Source: Ziziphus jujuba
Taxonomy: Eukaryota; Streptophyta; Magnoliopsida; Rosales; Rhamnaceae
Length of the DNA stretch: 64,000 bases
Direction: 5' to 3'
NCBI RefSeq assembly: GCF_031755915.1
Contig: NC_083379.1
Span: 19,540,001-19,604,000 of the forward strand
The stretch's first letter is position 1. Every line of letters starts with the position of its first letter. The notes below the pieces were generated by a model. It saw only the letters and a program-made list of their open reading frames with translations. It did no database searches and was not told the origin of the DNA. Made by a program: the position numbers and the translations under genes. Positions 9,262-17,805 of this stretch are shown here, in pieces.

Positions 9262-9478
9262 TAACGGTGACTCATTATTTCGATGAATCATTTCTTCGGA
9301 CAGAAGAAGATTATGTAAACACTTACTTGAAATCTCACTTATCAGATTCCATTGTGGAAGACACAATTTTTTCTGAAGAATTCGCCATGATATATCTGAT
9401 CCACACATAATATCATGAAAAATGGATACAAATTTTTGGCTGCTACTTAGTGTCGGCAATAGGTCTGAAAAAGTATCT
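9262..9478 (-). pseudogene. ycf2: ycf2 fragment (plastid), central region
   Basis: The minus strand reads [20 protein letters not shown], then [40 protein letters not shown] and RNNESPL. This is a central Ycf2 segment, different from the one at 389-637. It is truncated at both ends. Confidence 0.9.
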
Positions 9479-9793
9479 AAAAATTTCAAAATATAAAATA
9501 AAAATCAAACTAAAAAAAAATTTAAACAACTTCAAAAAAAAACCTGAAACTATATTACTTTTTGAATCAAATCAATTCAGATTTTTCCCAATCTTGGATT
9601 ATTTATTTGTTGCACAAAAAAAAACTTTTTGAATTCCTCGTAGAAAGAGATTTCGCTAACGAAAAAGCTTTCAATGCTGCCGAATATCCCTTCCTTTTCC
9701 AAATATTTTTCCGAATGCGTTTTTTTGATATAGAGGTGCGCTTTTTTGGAACTGCCATTAAAAAATTCTAATAGATTATTCATTACCAGGGTT
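9479..9793. other. Unassigned organelle-like sequence
   Basis: Open frames of about 68 codons exist on both strands but neither translation is recognised. It leads into trnR. Confidence 0.3.
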
Positions 9794-9860
9794 GCAATAG
9801 GATTTGAACCTATACCAAAGGTTTAGAAGACCTCTGTCCTATCCATTAGACAATGGACGC
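9794..9860 (-). pseudogene. trnR-UCU: trnR-UCU, 3' end lost
   Basis: The minus strand begins GCGTCCATTGTCTAATGGAT and carries anticodon loop CTTCTAA (TCT) and T loop TTCAAAT. The 3' acceptor strand, normally TGGACGC, is replaced by unrelated bases, so the acceptor stem cannot form. It lies downstream of trnG-UCC on the same strand, as in plastid genomes. Confidence 0.85.
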
Positions 9861-10171
9861 TTTGCATTCCAATTTTTTTTATATTTATTTTCTTTTCACA
9901 TTTATTATTCGGACGAAACGAATATGTGAAAGAATTCCGGGAATTGCGTATTCAACTATGCATTACATTAATTATATTCATTTTGTTTCTATTTCTATAA
10001 AACATATTTATTAGAAATTTGATATTTTGATATTTATTAAATATATAAATATATATTAGATATAAATATATATTAGATATAAATATCTATTAGATATATA
10101 GATTTATAGGTTTTGACTATAAAAACGAAATATTGAAAAATATTGAATAGAGATAAGAGAAAGTAAGCACA

Positions 10172-10220
10172 AGCGGGTAGCGGGAATCGAACCCGCATCG
10201 TTAGCTTGGAAGGCTAGGGG
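10172..10220 (-). pseudogene. trnG-UCC: trnG-UCC exon 2
   Basis: The minus strand reads CCTTCCAAGCTAACGATGCG then GGTTCGATTCCCGCTACCCG, the 3' exon of the split plastid tRNA-Gly(UCC), with anticodon TCC. Exon 1 is absent from the window, so it is not a functional tRNA. Confidence 0.85.
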
Positions 10221-10513
10221 TTATAGTCGACGTTGATTCATCATTGTTAACGTCTCTAATTCAAAACCGAACGTGAAAGTTTGGTTTCATTCGGCTCCTT
10301 TATGGAAGATAAATAAATTTCCAGATATTAATGAAATTAAAAAAAATTCGACCCATAACATCTAAGTCAGCTTTTCGGTCTGAATGCATTCAAAATGGCC
10401 CGCTTTCTAGACGATCCTTGTAGAAAAGAGGGGATTATAACAATCTTTCTAGTTACTTCATTCTTTATTTCTATTTGAAAGAATCCTTAGGAAAAGGATT
10501 TTGTTTCCACCGA
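10221..10513 (-). pseudogene. trnG-UCC: trnG-UCC group II intron, 3' part
   Basis: Directly upstream of exon 2 on the minus strand is GGAGCCGAATGAAACCAAAC with its partner TTCGGTTTTGAATTAGAGAC, the end of the plastid trnG intron (domain V/VI region). Intron-like sequence continues to about 10,513. With trnR this makes 9,794-10,513 the longest stretch that keeps native plastid order. Confidence 0.75.
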
Positions 10514-10698
10514 GGTATCTATTTTTTTCGTACTATAATACCTTGTTTTGACTGTATCGTACTATGTATCATTTGATAACCCAATAAACCCCTTATCTCC
10601 GGTTCAAATTGAATTTCAAATGGAAGAATTTCAAGGATATTTTGAACTAGATAGATCTCAGTAAACCAAAATAAGGTATTTCGATTCTTTTGTTGATC

Positions 10699-10768
10699 AG
10701 GCGACACCCGGATTTGAACTGGGGAAAAAGGATTTGCAGTCCCCGCCTTACCGCTCGACCATGCCGCC
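10699..10768 (-). tRNA. trnC-GCA: trnC-GCA, plastid-derived
   Basis: The minus strand runs GGCGGCATGGTCGAGCGGTA through anticodon loop ACTGCAAAT (GCA) to GGGTGTCGCCT. The acceptor stem GGCGGCA/TGTCGCC pairs fully with one G-T. The T stem has one A-C mismatch. It is a near-complete relic likely to be reported by tRNA finders. Confidence 0.85.
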
Positions 10769-11021
10769 AAAGCGATACAAAATATATGAAAAAATTCCCT
10801 TCCCTTTTCGAGTGAAAAATCAAATGTGGATGTGGATTTTCAGTCATAAAAGCAAAAATTCAAGACAAATTTGAACCGTTAACTATTGACTGTGAATTCA
10901 TGAACAGTTCCTGAATTTGAATCGAAAATTTTATTTCCCTAATGATCTAAGAAAATCCAAATTGATACATAACTAATCTTTTTTTATTTTTTATTTTTCA
11001 ATAAAAAAAAAAGTAACAAAG
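10769..11021. other. AT-rich organelle-like spacer
   Basis: No coding match recognised. It ends in an A-run before psaA. Confidence 0.35.
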
Positions 11022-11318
11022 CAACCTTGCCGCCCACGGCCACTAAATCACCACCCCCTCAAGTTAAACTGGTACTTGTTGTTGAACCAGGGGCCGTTGC
11101 GCCAGGTGCTAAAGCATGGGTGTTTTGTAACCATTTAGCAAAGATGGGTTGTAATTGTATAGCAGTATCTGAAAACATATCTTGGGGACGCCCTAAAGCG
11201 CTCATAGTATCATTATGAATATACAAACCAAAACTATGAAAGCCTAAAAATATACATACCTAGTTGAGATGTGATATGATTGCATCGCGATGTCTAAGGA
11301 CACGATCTCTTAAAAGTG
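11022..11318 (-). pseudogene. psaA: psaA fragment (photosystem I apoprotein A1)
   Basis: The minus strand reads LRDRVLRHRDAIISHLN, a TAG replacing a tryptophan codon, [40 protein letters not shown] and [22 protein letters not shown] in place of tryptophan follows, then GGGDLVAVGGKVA. About 99 of 750 residues are present. Both stops are tryptophan-codon G-to-A changes. Confidence 0.93.
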
Positions 11319-11404
11319 ATCAATTTCATAGGGCTCAACTAAAGTTTCTTAACCCTTTGCCTTAGGATTAGTCAGTTCTATTTCTCTCGATGGGGGGCAA
11401 GGGA

Positions 11405-11476
11405 AGGGATATAACTCAGCGGTAAAGTGTCACCTTGACGTGGTGGAAGTCATCAGTTCAAGCCTGATTATCCCTA
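11405..11476 (+). tRNA. trnV-GAC: trnV-GAC, plastid-derived, complete copy
   Basis: 72 nt beginning AGGGATATAACTCAGCGGTA, with anticodon loop CTTGACG (GAC) and ending TTATCCCTA. There are two changes from the usual sequence (D arm G-to-A, T loop CG-to-CA). A second, 5'-truncated copy lies inverted at 12,129-12,179. Confidence 0.87.
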
Positions 11477-11514
11477 AACCCGATTATCCCTAAACCCAAT
11501 GTGAGTTTTTCTAT
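11426..11514 (+). repeat. Left arm of trnV inverted repeat
   Basis: 89 bp starting AGTGTCACCTTGACGTGGTG. It is complementary to 12,091-12,179 with only two differences that I can see. The arm covers the 3' part of trnV-GAC and the first bases of the trnV-rrn16 spacer. Just after the tRNA, GATTATCCCTAAACC is duplicated in tandem. Confidence 0.9.
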
Positions 11515-11677
11515 TATTATAGTGATTATTGATTGATTGAAATTGAAAGGAAATCTTTCATAATTTTATTTTATTTCGAGTTAGCAACTTCTATTTTATT
11601 TTATTTTTGTTCCTTTCTTCTTCCCTTCAGATTGGAAAATAGAAAAATGGAGTCAGTCAAAAACCCAAAGGAGGTTC

Positions 11678-11706
11678 ATGGCCAAGGGTAAAGATGTACG
11701 AGTAAC
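11678..11706 (+). pseudogene. rpl33: rpl33 5' end
   Basis: GGAGGTTCATGGCCAAGGGT includes the plastid ribosome-binding site and the first codons (MAKGKDVRV) of rpl33. Only nine codons remain before the atpE piece. The ATG is intact here, unlike in the piece at 7,496-7,636. Confidence 0.75.
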
Positions 11707-11906
11707 AGGATTCAGAAGTGAAAGAAATAATTTTATCTACTAATAGTGGACAAATCGACGGATTACCAAACCACGCGCCTATTGCCACAGCTGTAGATAT
11801 CGGTATTTTGAGAATACGCCTTAACGACCAATGGTTAATGATGGCTCTGATGGGTGGTTTTGCTAGAATAGGCAATAATGAGATCACTGTTTTAGGTCTT
11901 TCTCTC
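11707..11906 (+). pseudogene. atpE: atpE fragment (plastid ATP synthase epsilon)
   Basis: Reads [40 protein letters not shown] and [20 protein letters not shown], the N-terminal beta-barrel domain of CF1 epsilon, about 65 of 133 residues. The frame is open. The junction with group II intron sequence follows immediately. Confidence 0.93.
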
Positions 11907-11948
11907 ATTCAAAACCGTGCATGAGACTTTCATCTCGCACAGCTCCTA
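11898..11948 (-). pseudogene. Group II intron domain V-like fragment
   Basis: The minus strand has GAGCTGTGCGAGATGAAAGT followed by CTCATGCACGGTTTTG, the paired ends typical of the 3' region of plastid group II introns. I cannot name the parent gene with confidence. Confidence 0.55.
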
Positions 11949-12090
11949 AGTGATAAAAGAAAGAAGAAATCATCTTCTTTCTTTTTTGATTACCTTCCTC
12001 GCGTATGTATAAGACCGAACCCATTCGATTTCTAAAACCCACGAGCCTTTTATCCATTCTCATTCGATCACGGCGAGGGGGCAAGTAAAA

Positions 12091-12179
12091 ATAGAAAAAC
12101 TCACATTGGGTTTAGGGATAATCGAGTTTAGGGATAATCAGGCTCGAACTGATGACTTCCACCACGTCAAGGTGACACT
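12091..12179 (-). repeat. trnV-GAC: Right arm of trnV inverted repeat (truncated trnV-GAC)
   Basis: Reverse complement of 11,426-11,514. The tRNA part (12,129-12,179) lacks the 5' acceptor and D arm. Sequence to the left, down to about 12,060, is plastid trnV-rrn16 spacer (CTTGCCCCCTCGCCGTGATC on the minus strand). Confidence 0.88.
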
Positions 12180-12180
12180 C

Positions 12181-12410
12181 CCGACGCTGTAACATTATAA
12201 ACATTATTGTTACTATTGCTTCCGTCGGGATAAATCTGACCCCGTCCCCTGTTGCCGCCTACATATGTGGGATATTTTAAGAAGTGCACATCTTTCTTAG
12301 TAGCGGGGTCCGGAGAAAGAATAGGAAAGGTGATTTCACTATATTTCTAACCAGGAACAGAACCTATCACAAGAATATTTTTTTTAGTGGGACGATAGCT
12401 CTGAAAAGAT
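12181..12410 (-). pseudogene. petA: petA fragment (cytochrome f)
   Basis: The minus strand reads [40 protein letters not shown] and [20 protein letters not shown], then NVYNVTASG. This is the lumenal domain of plastid cytochrome f, about 75 of 320 residues. Its upstream end is fused in frame to a Ty3/gypsy reverse transcriptase piece. Confidence 0.93.
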
Positions 12411-12870
12411 AGGCAAATAAGTAAGTCCGCCGTCAAATAAGTAAAATCAATACAAATTTGCCACTCACCATTTAATGTGCAAATAAGAATAACATTTGCC
12501 ACACATGATGGGTATAAGATTTCATAAATAAAACTTGCATCAAGCATCTTTTGCACATTTTCAAATATGCCTTTATATCTTTTTGCACTAAAAATGCAGC
12601 TTTTCTGTTTAATAGGTCTATCATTAATATGCACATTTAATTTATGTGTGATAACATAATTTAAGGACCCTTGTTATATCATCATGATGCGATGCAAAAT
12701 CTAAATCATTTGTAAGAAAGCCATAAGTTGGTGTTTGACACTTGTGGGTAAAGTGGTTCCTACTTTTAACAACTAAGTAATGTCACTATCATCAATGTGA
12801 ACCAGTTCAAATTCCTTAACATTAGGCATGATATGTGATGGTTGTTAATCAAATACTATGTAATACCCAG
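12411..12870 (-). pseudogene. Ty3/gypsy RT N-terminal region (remnant 1)
   Basis: The minus strand reads THKLNVHINDRPIKQK, FSAKRYKGIFENVQKMLDAS, FIYEILYPSCVANVILICTL and NGEWQICIDFTYL. These match the standard gypsy text of the type HxLNVDxxxKPVxQKxR, then AGFIxEVxYPxWLANVVxVKK and GKWRMCIDFTDLN. Several conserved residues are replaced and stops occur upstream. It is cut at the RT start by the petA piece, so the YxDD active site is absent. Confidence 0.85.
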
Positions 12871-13094
12871 GAATAGGCAAAATATTGATAATGGGAGCTC
12901 GAGATCGCATGGCCACTTGGTAGCATTGTCACGACCTGAGCTAGTCTTTATGCATCTACCTAATACCTTCTTTCAGTGCATAATCTAAAGATGATGTGAT
13001 ATGTGGAAGGTAATGCACAAAAGGTATTAAGGGATCCCGTAATTATATTATAACAGGTGGCTATTGACTATAAAAAAGTTAATAATGATAGTTG

Positions 13095-13345
13095 ATTGTA
13101 TAGTTGTTAGAGTGATAGGTAGTTCGATGTTTCATTCGCTAAGCACCGTGTTCCCACCAAAGTTGGTAAAAGGAACTTGATTGCACTATAATTGTTCTTT
13201 TGAGAATCCTACCTTTCCAAATACATCCATTGATAAAATATTAGCAAAATATCTTTTATCAACAAGGACACACTAAATTTTATTATTAGCAACGGTGACC
13301 GATATAACCAAAACACCATCATGGGAGTAATGTATTATCCAAGTT
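13095..13345 (-). pseudogene. Ty3/gypsy aspartic protease remnant
   Basis: The minus strand reads HDGVLVISVTVANNKI, a stop, CVLVDKRYFANILSMDVFGK and VGFSKEQL. This aligns to the Tat-type protease pattern HDDALVISxxIANxxVxRVL then VDxGSSADIL. The catalytic aspartate is kept but the following G-S-S is replaced by R-Y-F. It lies in the right order, upstream of RT remnant 1. Confidence 0.7.
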
Positions 13346-13439
13346 TCTTGATTAATAAATTAAATATTAAAAGGACTAGGTTTAAAGGATTTTGTAGATG
13401 TGACTGTGGAGAGGATATAGTGTACCTCCTTGAAGCATG

Positions 13440-14200
13440 CTATTCATATATGTTTTTTCTTGGCGTTCCTTATTTTTACTAAAGCTAAACCACCAAAGAT
13501 GAGCTGGATTTTGCATTGGGGCTGATTTTGATGTTGCATGAGATTAGGTGGTGCCTCAACTCGTGATGTGGATTACTCTTTTTAGGGATGGAATTTGCTT
13601 AGTTATAGATTTAAGCTAAAAACTAAAGTAGGCACCTCATAGAATAAGCTACTCAATTTCATCCTTTAAAATGACAATAATCCTATACTTCGAATTATCT
13701 TTCTTTGAGGACTCTGACCTTAAGGATTGTGGCCGTTTAAAGATACTTGGATCTTGAACTTGAAAGAGCAACTTTTGTGTATTGGTTTCTACTAGTGTGT
13801 TTTTCGAATTGGATATATTTTATCTTTGCATGGGCAATACAAAAGGCGGGTGTATCCACTTCGTTAGAATGTTGCAAAGACCAATGTTTGATAGTTTTGG
13901 TGATAGAAGTGTTTCGTGCATGGAAAATTTCATCAATATTTGAAAACGTTTTAGCACAACTTAATAGTTGAAGGGTTCTTGCCCAAGGAGTACAAAACAT
14001 ATCATATTCGTAATGTAAACATGTAGTCTACAATAGAGACAACATTAATGTAACCTTCGACTTGCTTAGCCATGCAACGAAACACATAATGTATTGTTTG
14101 AATGTTTCTGTCTCCTATTTCAGGGTAGACACTAAATGCATGGTTAACTGCCCCATCAGACCCACTTATACAAATTGGCTAAGGTAGATAACTTATAATT
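13440..14200 (-). pseudogene. Degenerate gag region of gypsy remnant 1
   Basis: The minus strand holds fragments such as LKDEIE and IFGGLAL, the sort of text found at the gag C-terminus and gag-protease link of Tat-type elements. The frames are broken throughout. An 87-codon open frame (13,737-14,000) lies here without clear identity. The 5' LTR of this element could not be found. Confidence 0.45.
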
Positions 14201-16649
14201 GATTAAAAAGACTTATAATCTTTGGTTCAAGACTTGATATAAATATTTTACTAAGCTCGTCAGAGTTTAAAAAGAAGAAAAAAAAAAAAAGCTTCGTACA
14301 TTGTGGGATAATAGAATTTGTGTATGCTTATCTATTCTTTATAATTACAAAGGTAATCAACTAGTTTGGTTGTTTTATCATATGGTTTTAGCTATAAGAT
14401 TTTGAACTTGGGTGGCAACGGGATTTGGGAAATGGATGTTACCAAAGGAGAAGAATTATCCATAAGATAATTATCAATAATATCTCTACGCTCTAATGGG
14501 CAAGTAGGTTTTCAAGATCACTATTTGTTCCTTGATTATACATTGCTTCATATAGCCTAGTGTTTAAATTGTTATCATGAGTGTGATTATTATGGTTATC
14601 TCGAAGAAAAAAAGGTGTAACAATGATTTTTGGTCTTGCATGGAGTTGTTGACAATCTATACCACATAGATTTTCATGAGCAAGTGCATGTTAGTTGTAA
14701 ATTATTGTGTTTAGATGTGCAAAGTCATGAGTTCAATGTGGTATGAAACAAGTGTTGTTCATCAAAGTTTATTGGTGGTGGCAGAGCTATGTCAAGATTG
14801 TCAAACTTGATCACAATTTTGAGACTAAGTCAAGTTAAGCTAATGATTTAGTTATATGTTGACATCCATTGGTAGTTGTGGGGATCATATTTTAGAGAAG
14901 AGACAGTATCAATGTTAACAATTTGTTTATACCCGTGGTTTAGTTAACCAATCCTCAGGTTCATTCCTTGGATCCAACACATTTGCTTTTTAATTCCTTA
15001 CACAAAGGTCAAAGCCCACTCATCCTTGGGGGATATTTGGTTGTAGCATCTCTAATAATTAAGTTAGGAAAGAAAATTACTTGAGCAATTTGTTTATTGG
15101 GATATGATTGCTTACCTTGCATAGATGTCAACCGATTGCTTTGTATGGGTGTCAAAACCTTCTTTTTACACCTATTTAAGGTATTTGTCTAGTAAAACAA
15201 TATTTTCGAGCCTACACCTCTACCATGGCTTACTTAATGTCAGGTTAATTGACTTTAATTCACATAATTCATATTTTATCAGCAAGTCAGTGGTAAACTT
15301 CACCCTTTACCGAGGTAGGCTCTAGGCTTCATTATTCTATGTTGTCCATGCCCATGCATCAAATGTCCATGTATGGATTACCAGCTTGGTGTCAACTTTT
15401 AAAAAGTTTGTCTTAGACTTTCCTTAATTAAAGACTATATTATGATATATACTATTTTATATCTTTTCCATATATAAACATATAACTAAGCTCACACATC
15501 AAATCAATCCAATGATTTTATCATCAAAGCTACCATTATTAACAATTAGATGGCTTCAAGGACTGTGATTAAAAAATATATTTTTAATTCATTGTATTCC
15601 TGTAGAGTTTACCTTTCAGAAATAGGATTTTAATATGTTTTTAATTTTATACTAAGTCAATTTATTTTTAAATCTCAGTTTTTAAAACAATTTAAAAACT
15701 AACACATGAAGACTTGATGCTAAAACTATCAATGGGAACTGATTATATCTATACATATATCAATATGAACATCTATGTTTCCTTTCTTTTGATGCAAATG
15801 TTTTTGTCCAAATCATGTGTCATTTACTAGTTTAATAGGATGATTCTTTTTAAATAAGGACCTTTTATCTCCTTTTTCCTTTCTTCATTCTTATTCGACT
15901 AGTGATAAAATTCCTTCTCATTGTAAAAAGCAATTATTATTATTAATTTTTTTCATTTTTATATTCATGATTCTAATTAAGGTGACATCATACCATTAGT
16001 GGATAATGAAGAGGGACGGAATATCCAAATCTGTTCTTCTCAATATGGACAGCTAATATCAACTATCAATTTTAAATTTGTTATAGTGGTGTGCATACGT
16101 ATCATATAATGGTTGTGTACAATGAATCAATACCAATAGTTTCAAACTAGAAAAAAAAAATGTTTTATTATATCCTAAACTATTGTTTTTTGCCACTTTC
16201 ATCAAATTATACATTTTCAAAAAATGAATTTTATAAAATTAATTATACATAACTAACGTTATTGTACTAGAACACTATTTTAATCTTTTTTTTTTTTTTA
16301 ATCAATGTGTATGTTTAATTTTGCTAATTTTATTAGACAAAATTGAAGAACTAGACTATAGTAACATAAGGTAAGTTAAAAAAAATATAAAAAAAATCAA
16401 TAGGTAATATGATGTTTTTTGAAGTTTGAGAATAAAGTACAAAATCTATAATAGTTCACTAGGCTAAAATGTGTACAGTCACTAGGCTAAAATCTTTTTT
16501 TTTTTTTTAATCTCTTAAACAAGAATTAATTAATTTTGATACAAAAATTTAAAAAATTAAATAAAAGACAACAAAAAAACCAAAATAATTAAGCAATTTT
16601 TGCAAGTAATTTTCTTTTCCAATATTTATAGAATCTTATTCAAGAGCAT
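14201..16649. other. Intergenic, no gene recognised
   Basis: Moderately to strongly AT-rich. The first kilobase may be older retroelement DNA upstream of gypsy remnant 1, but I see no supported coding region, RNA gene or repeat boundary. Confidence 0.4.
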
Positions 16650-17805
16650 TCAACAAAGTTTTAAATATCTAAAATTTCTGTTGAAATTTCTCTAAAATTT
16701 CTGTTTTTTTAAAACGTCGAAAAAAAATTTAAGTCTCAAATGGAAACAGGTAGAATTTCCATAATATCCATAAAAAATTTTAACATTTCACTAAAATTTC
16801 TATGTAAATCTGTGAAATTTCCATGGAAAATTTGAAAATATCTATGAAGTTTTTTAAATAATTTTTTTATAAAAAAATCTTAAATAGTATTGATATTTAG
16901 TAAATTATCTTACCAAATTAACTTTAGTAATTTTTTTTTTTTTTTGGTTTACGTTTTAATTATCTTTCAAATATTTAATAATATAAATAAAATAAAGTGA
17001 GTTAAATTGAATAACCTTAATATATTACATTTATTAATAAAGTATATATATACTTGCTATTCATTTTGTATAAGATGGATTAATTAAATTTTCATAATTA
17101 CAAATTAATAGTTGATAATATAAGAATAGATAATAATATGGAAATGCAATATTATATAGAATAGGTATTTATAGTATTTAGATTAATAACATTAAGCAAA
17201 TAAAAATAAAAAGATGATAGAATATATTATACTAAACATCAAATATAACTACATTTAATAAAAGATCTTTATAGTTTATATATTAATAATTATATGAAAA
17301 ATTATCAATGAAATATATCTTTTAATAATTATTTTTTATATTTCACATCTCAAAATGAAAACGAGAAAGAGACCAATAATTTTCAACCACCTAAGAATTC
17401 TATGAGTATTGAGATGATATTTATGAAATATAATATAATTATAATAATTATTTTATCTTAATTAATAAATGATTTTTATCAAATATATATATATATATAT
17501 ATATAAATATTGCATATTTTTATTAATAATAATTTATTCATGATCATTATCACTTATTGTAAATTAAATTGATTAAAAAATACATAATATCTGTTAAATA
17601 TTTTTATAATTTTTATAATTAATTTACTAATTGATTGATTAAGTAATATTAAAATTTCAACAAAAAGTTTTATTTTTTAAATAAATTTTTATAATTTTTT
17701 ATAAATTTTTATTAATATTTAATATTTTTTAATATATTCATAAAAACTTTTATATTTTAAACTTTTAATATTTTCATTATATCAAAATTTTAAATCTTGC
17801 ATTCA
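16650..17805 (+). repeat. 1.1-kb AT-rich dispersed repeat, copy 1
   Basis: Matches 22,425-23,530 in reverse complement. Shared landmarks include GATGATAGAATATATTATAC, then AAAACGAGAAAGA and TATGAGTATTGAGATGATAT. It is non-coding and rich in AAATTTC and TTTTAAAT words, and its two ends are weakly complementary to each other. It looks like a non-autonomous DNA transposon, but no target duplication or family was established. Confidence 0.65.

Larger units (their letters stand above)
1..12410. other. Mosaic of nuclear-integrated organelle DNA (NUPT/NUMT)
   Basis: More than 25 short segments match well-known plastid genes and spacers, plus one mitochondrial gene, but neighbours in this block are not neighbours in an organelle genome and orientation switches repeatedly. 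Protein pieces are internal or terminal fragments with stops and frameshifts. The block ends against a Ty3/gypsy fragment at about 12,410. This is what is expected of organelle DNA joined by end joining and then left to decay in the nucleus. An assembly artefact or transfer through a mitochondrial genome carrying plastid DNA are alternatives. The left edge lies outside the window. Confidence 0.9.
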
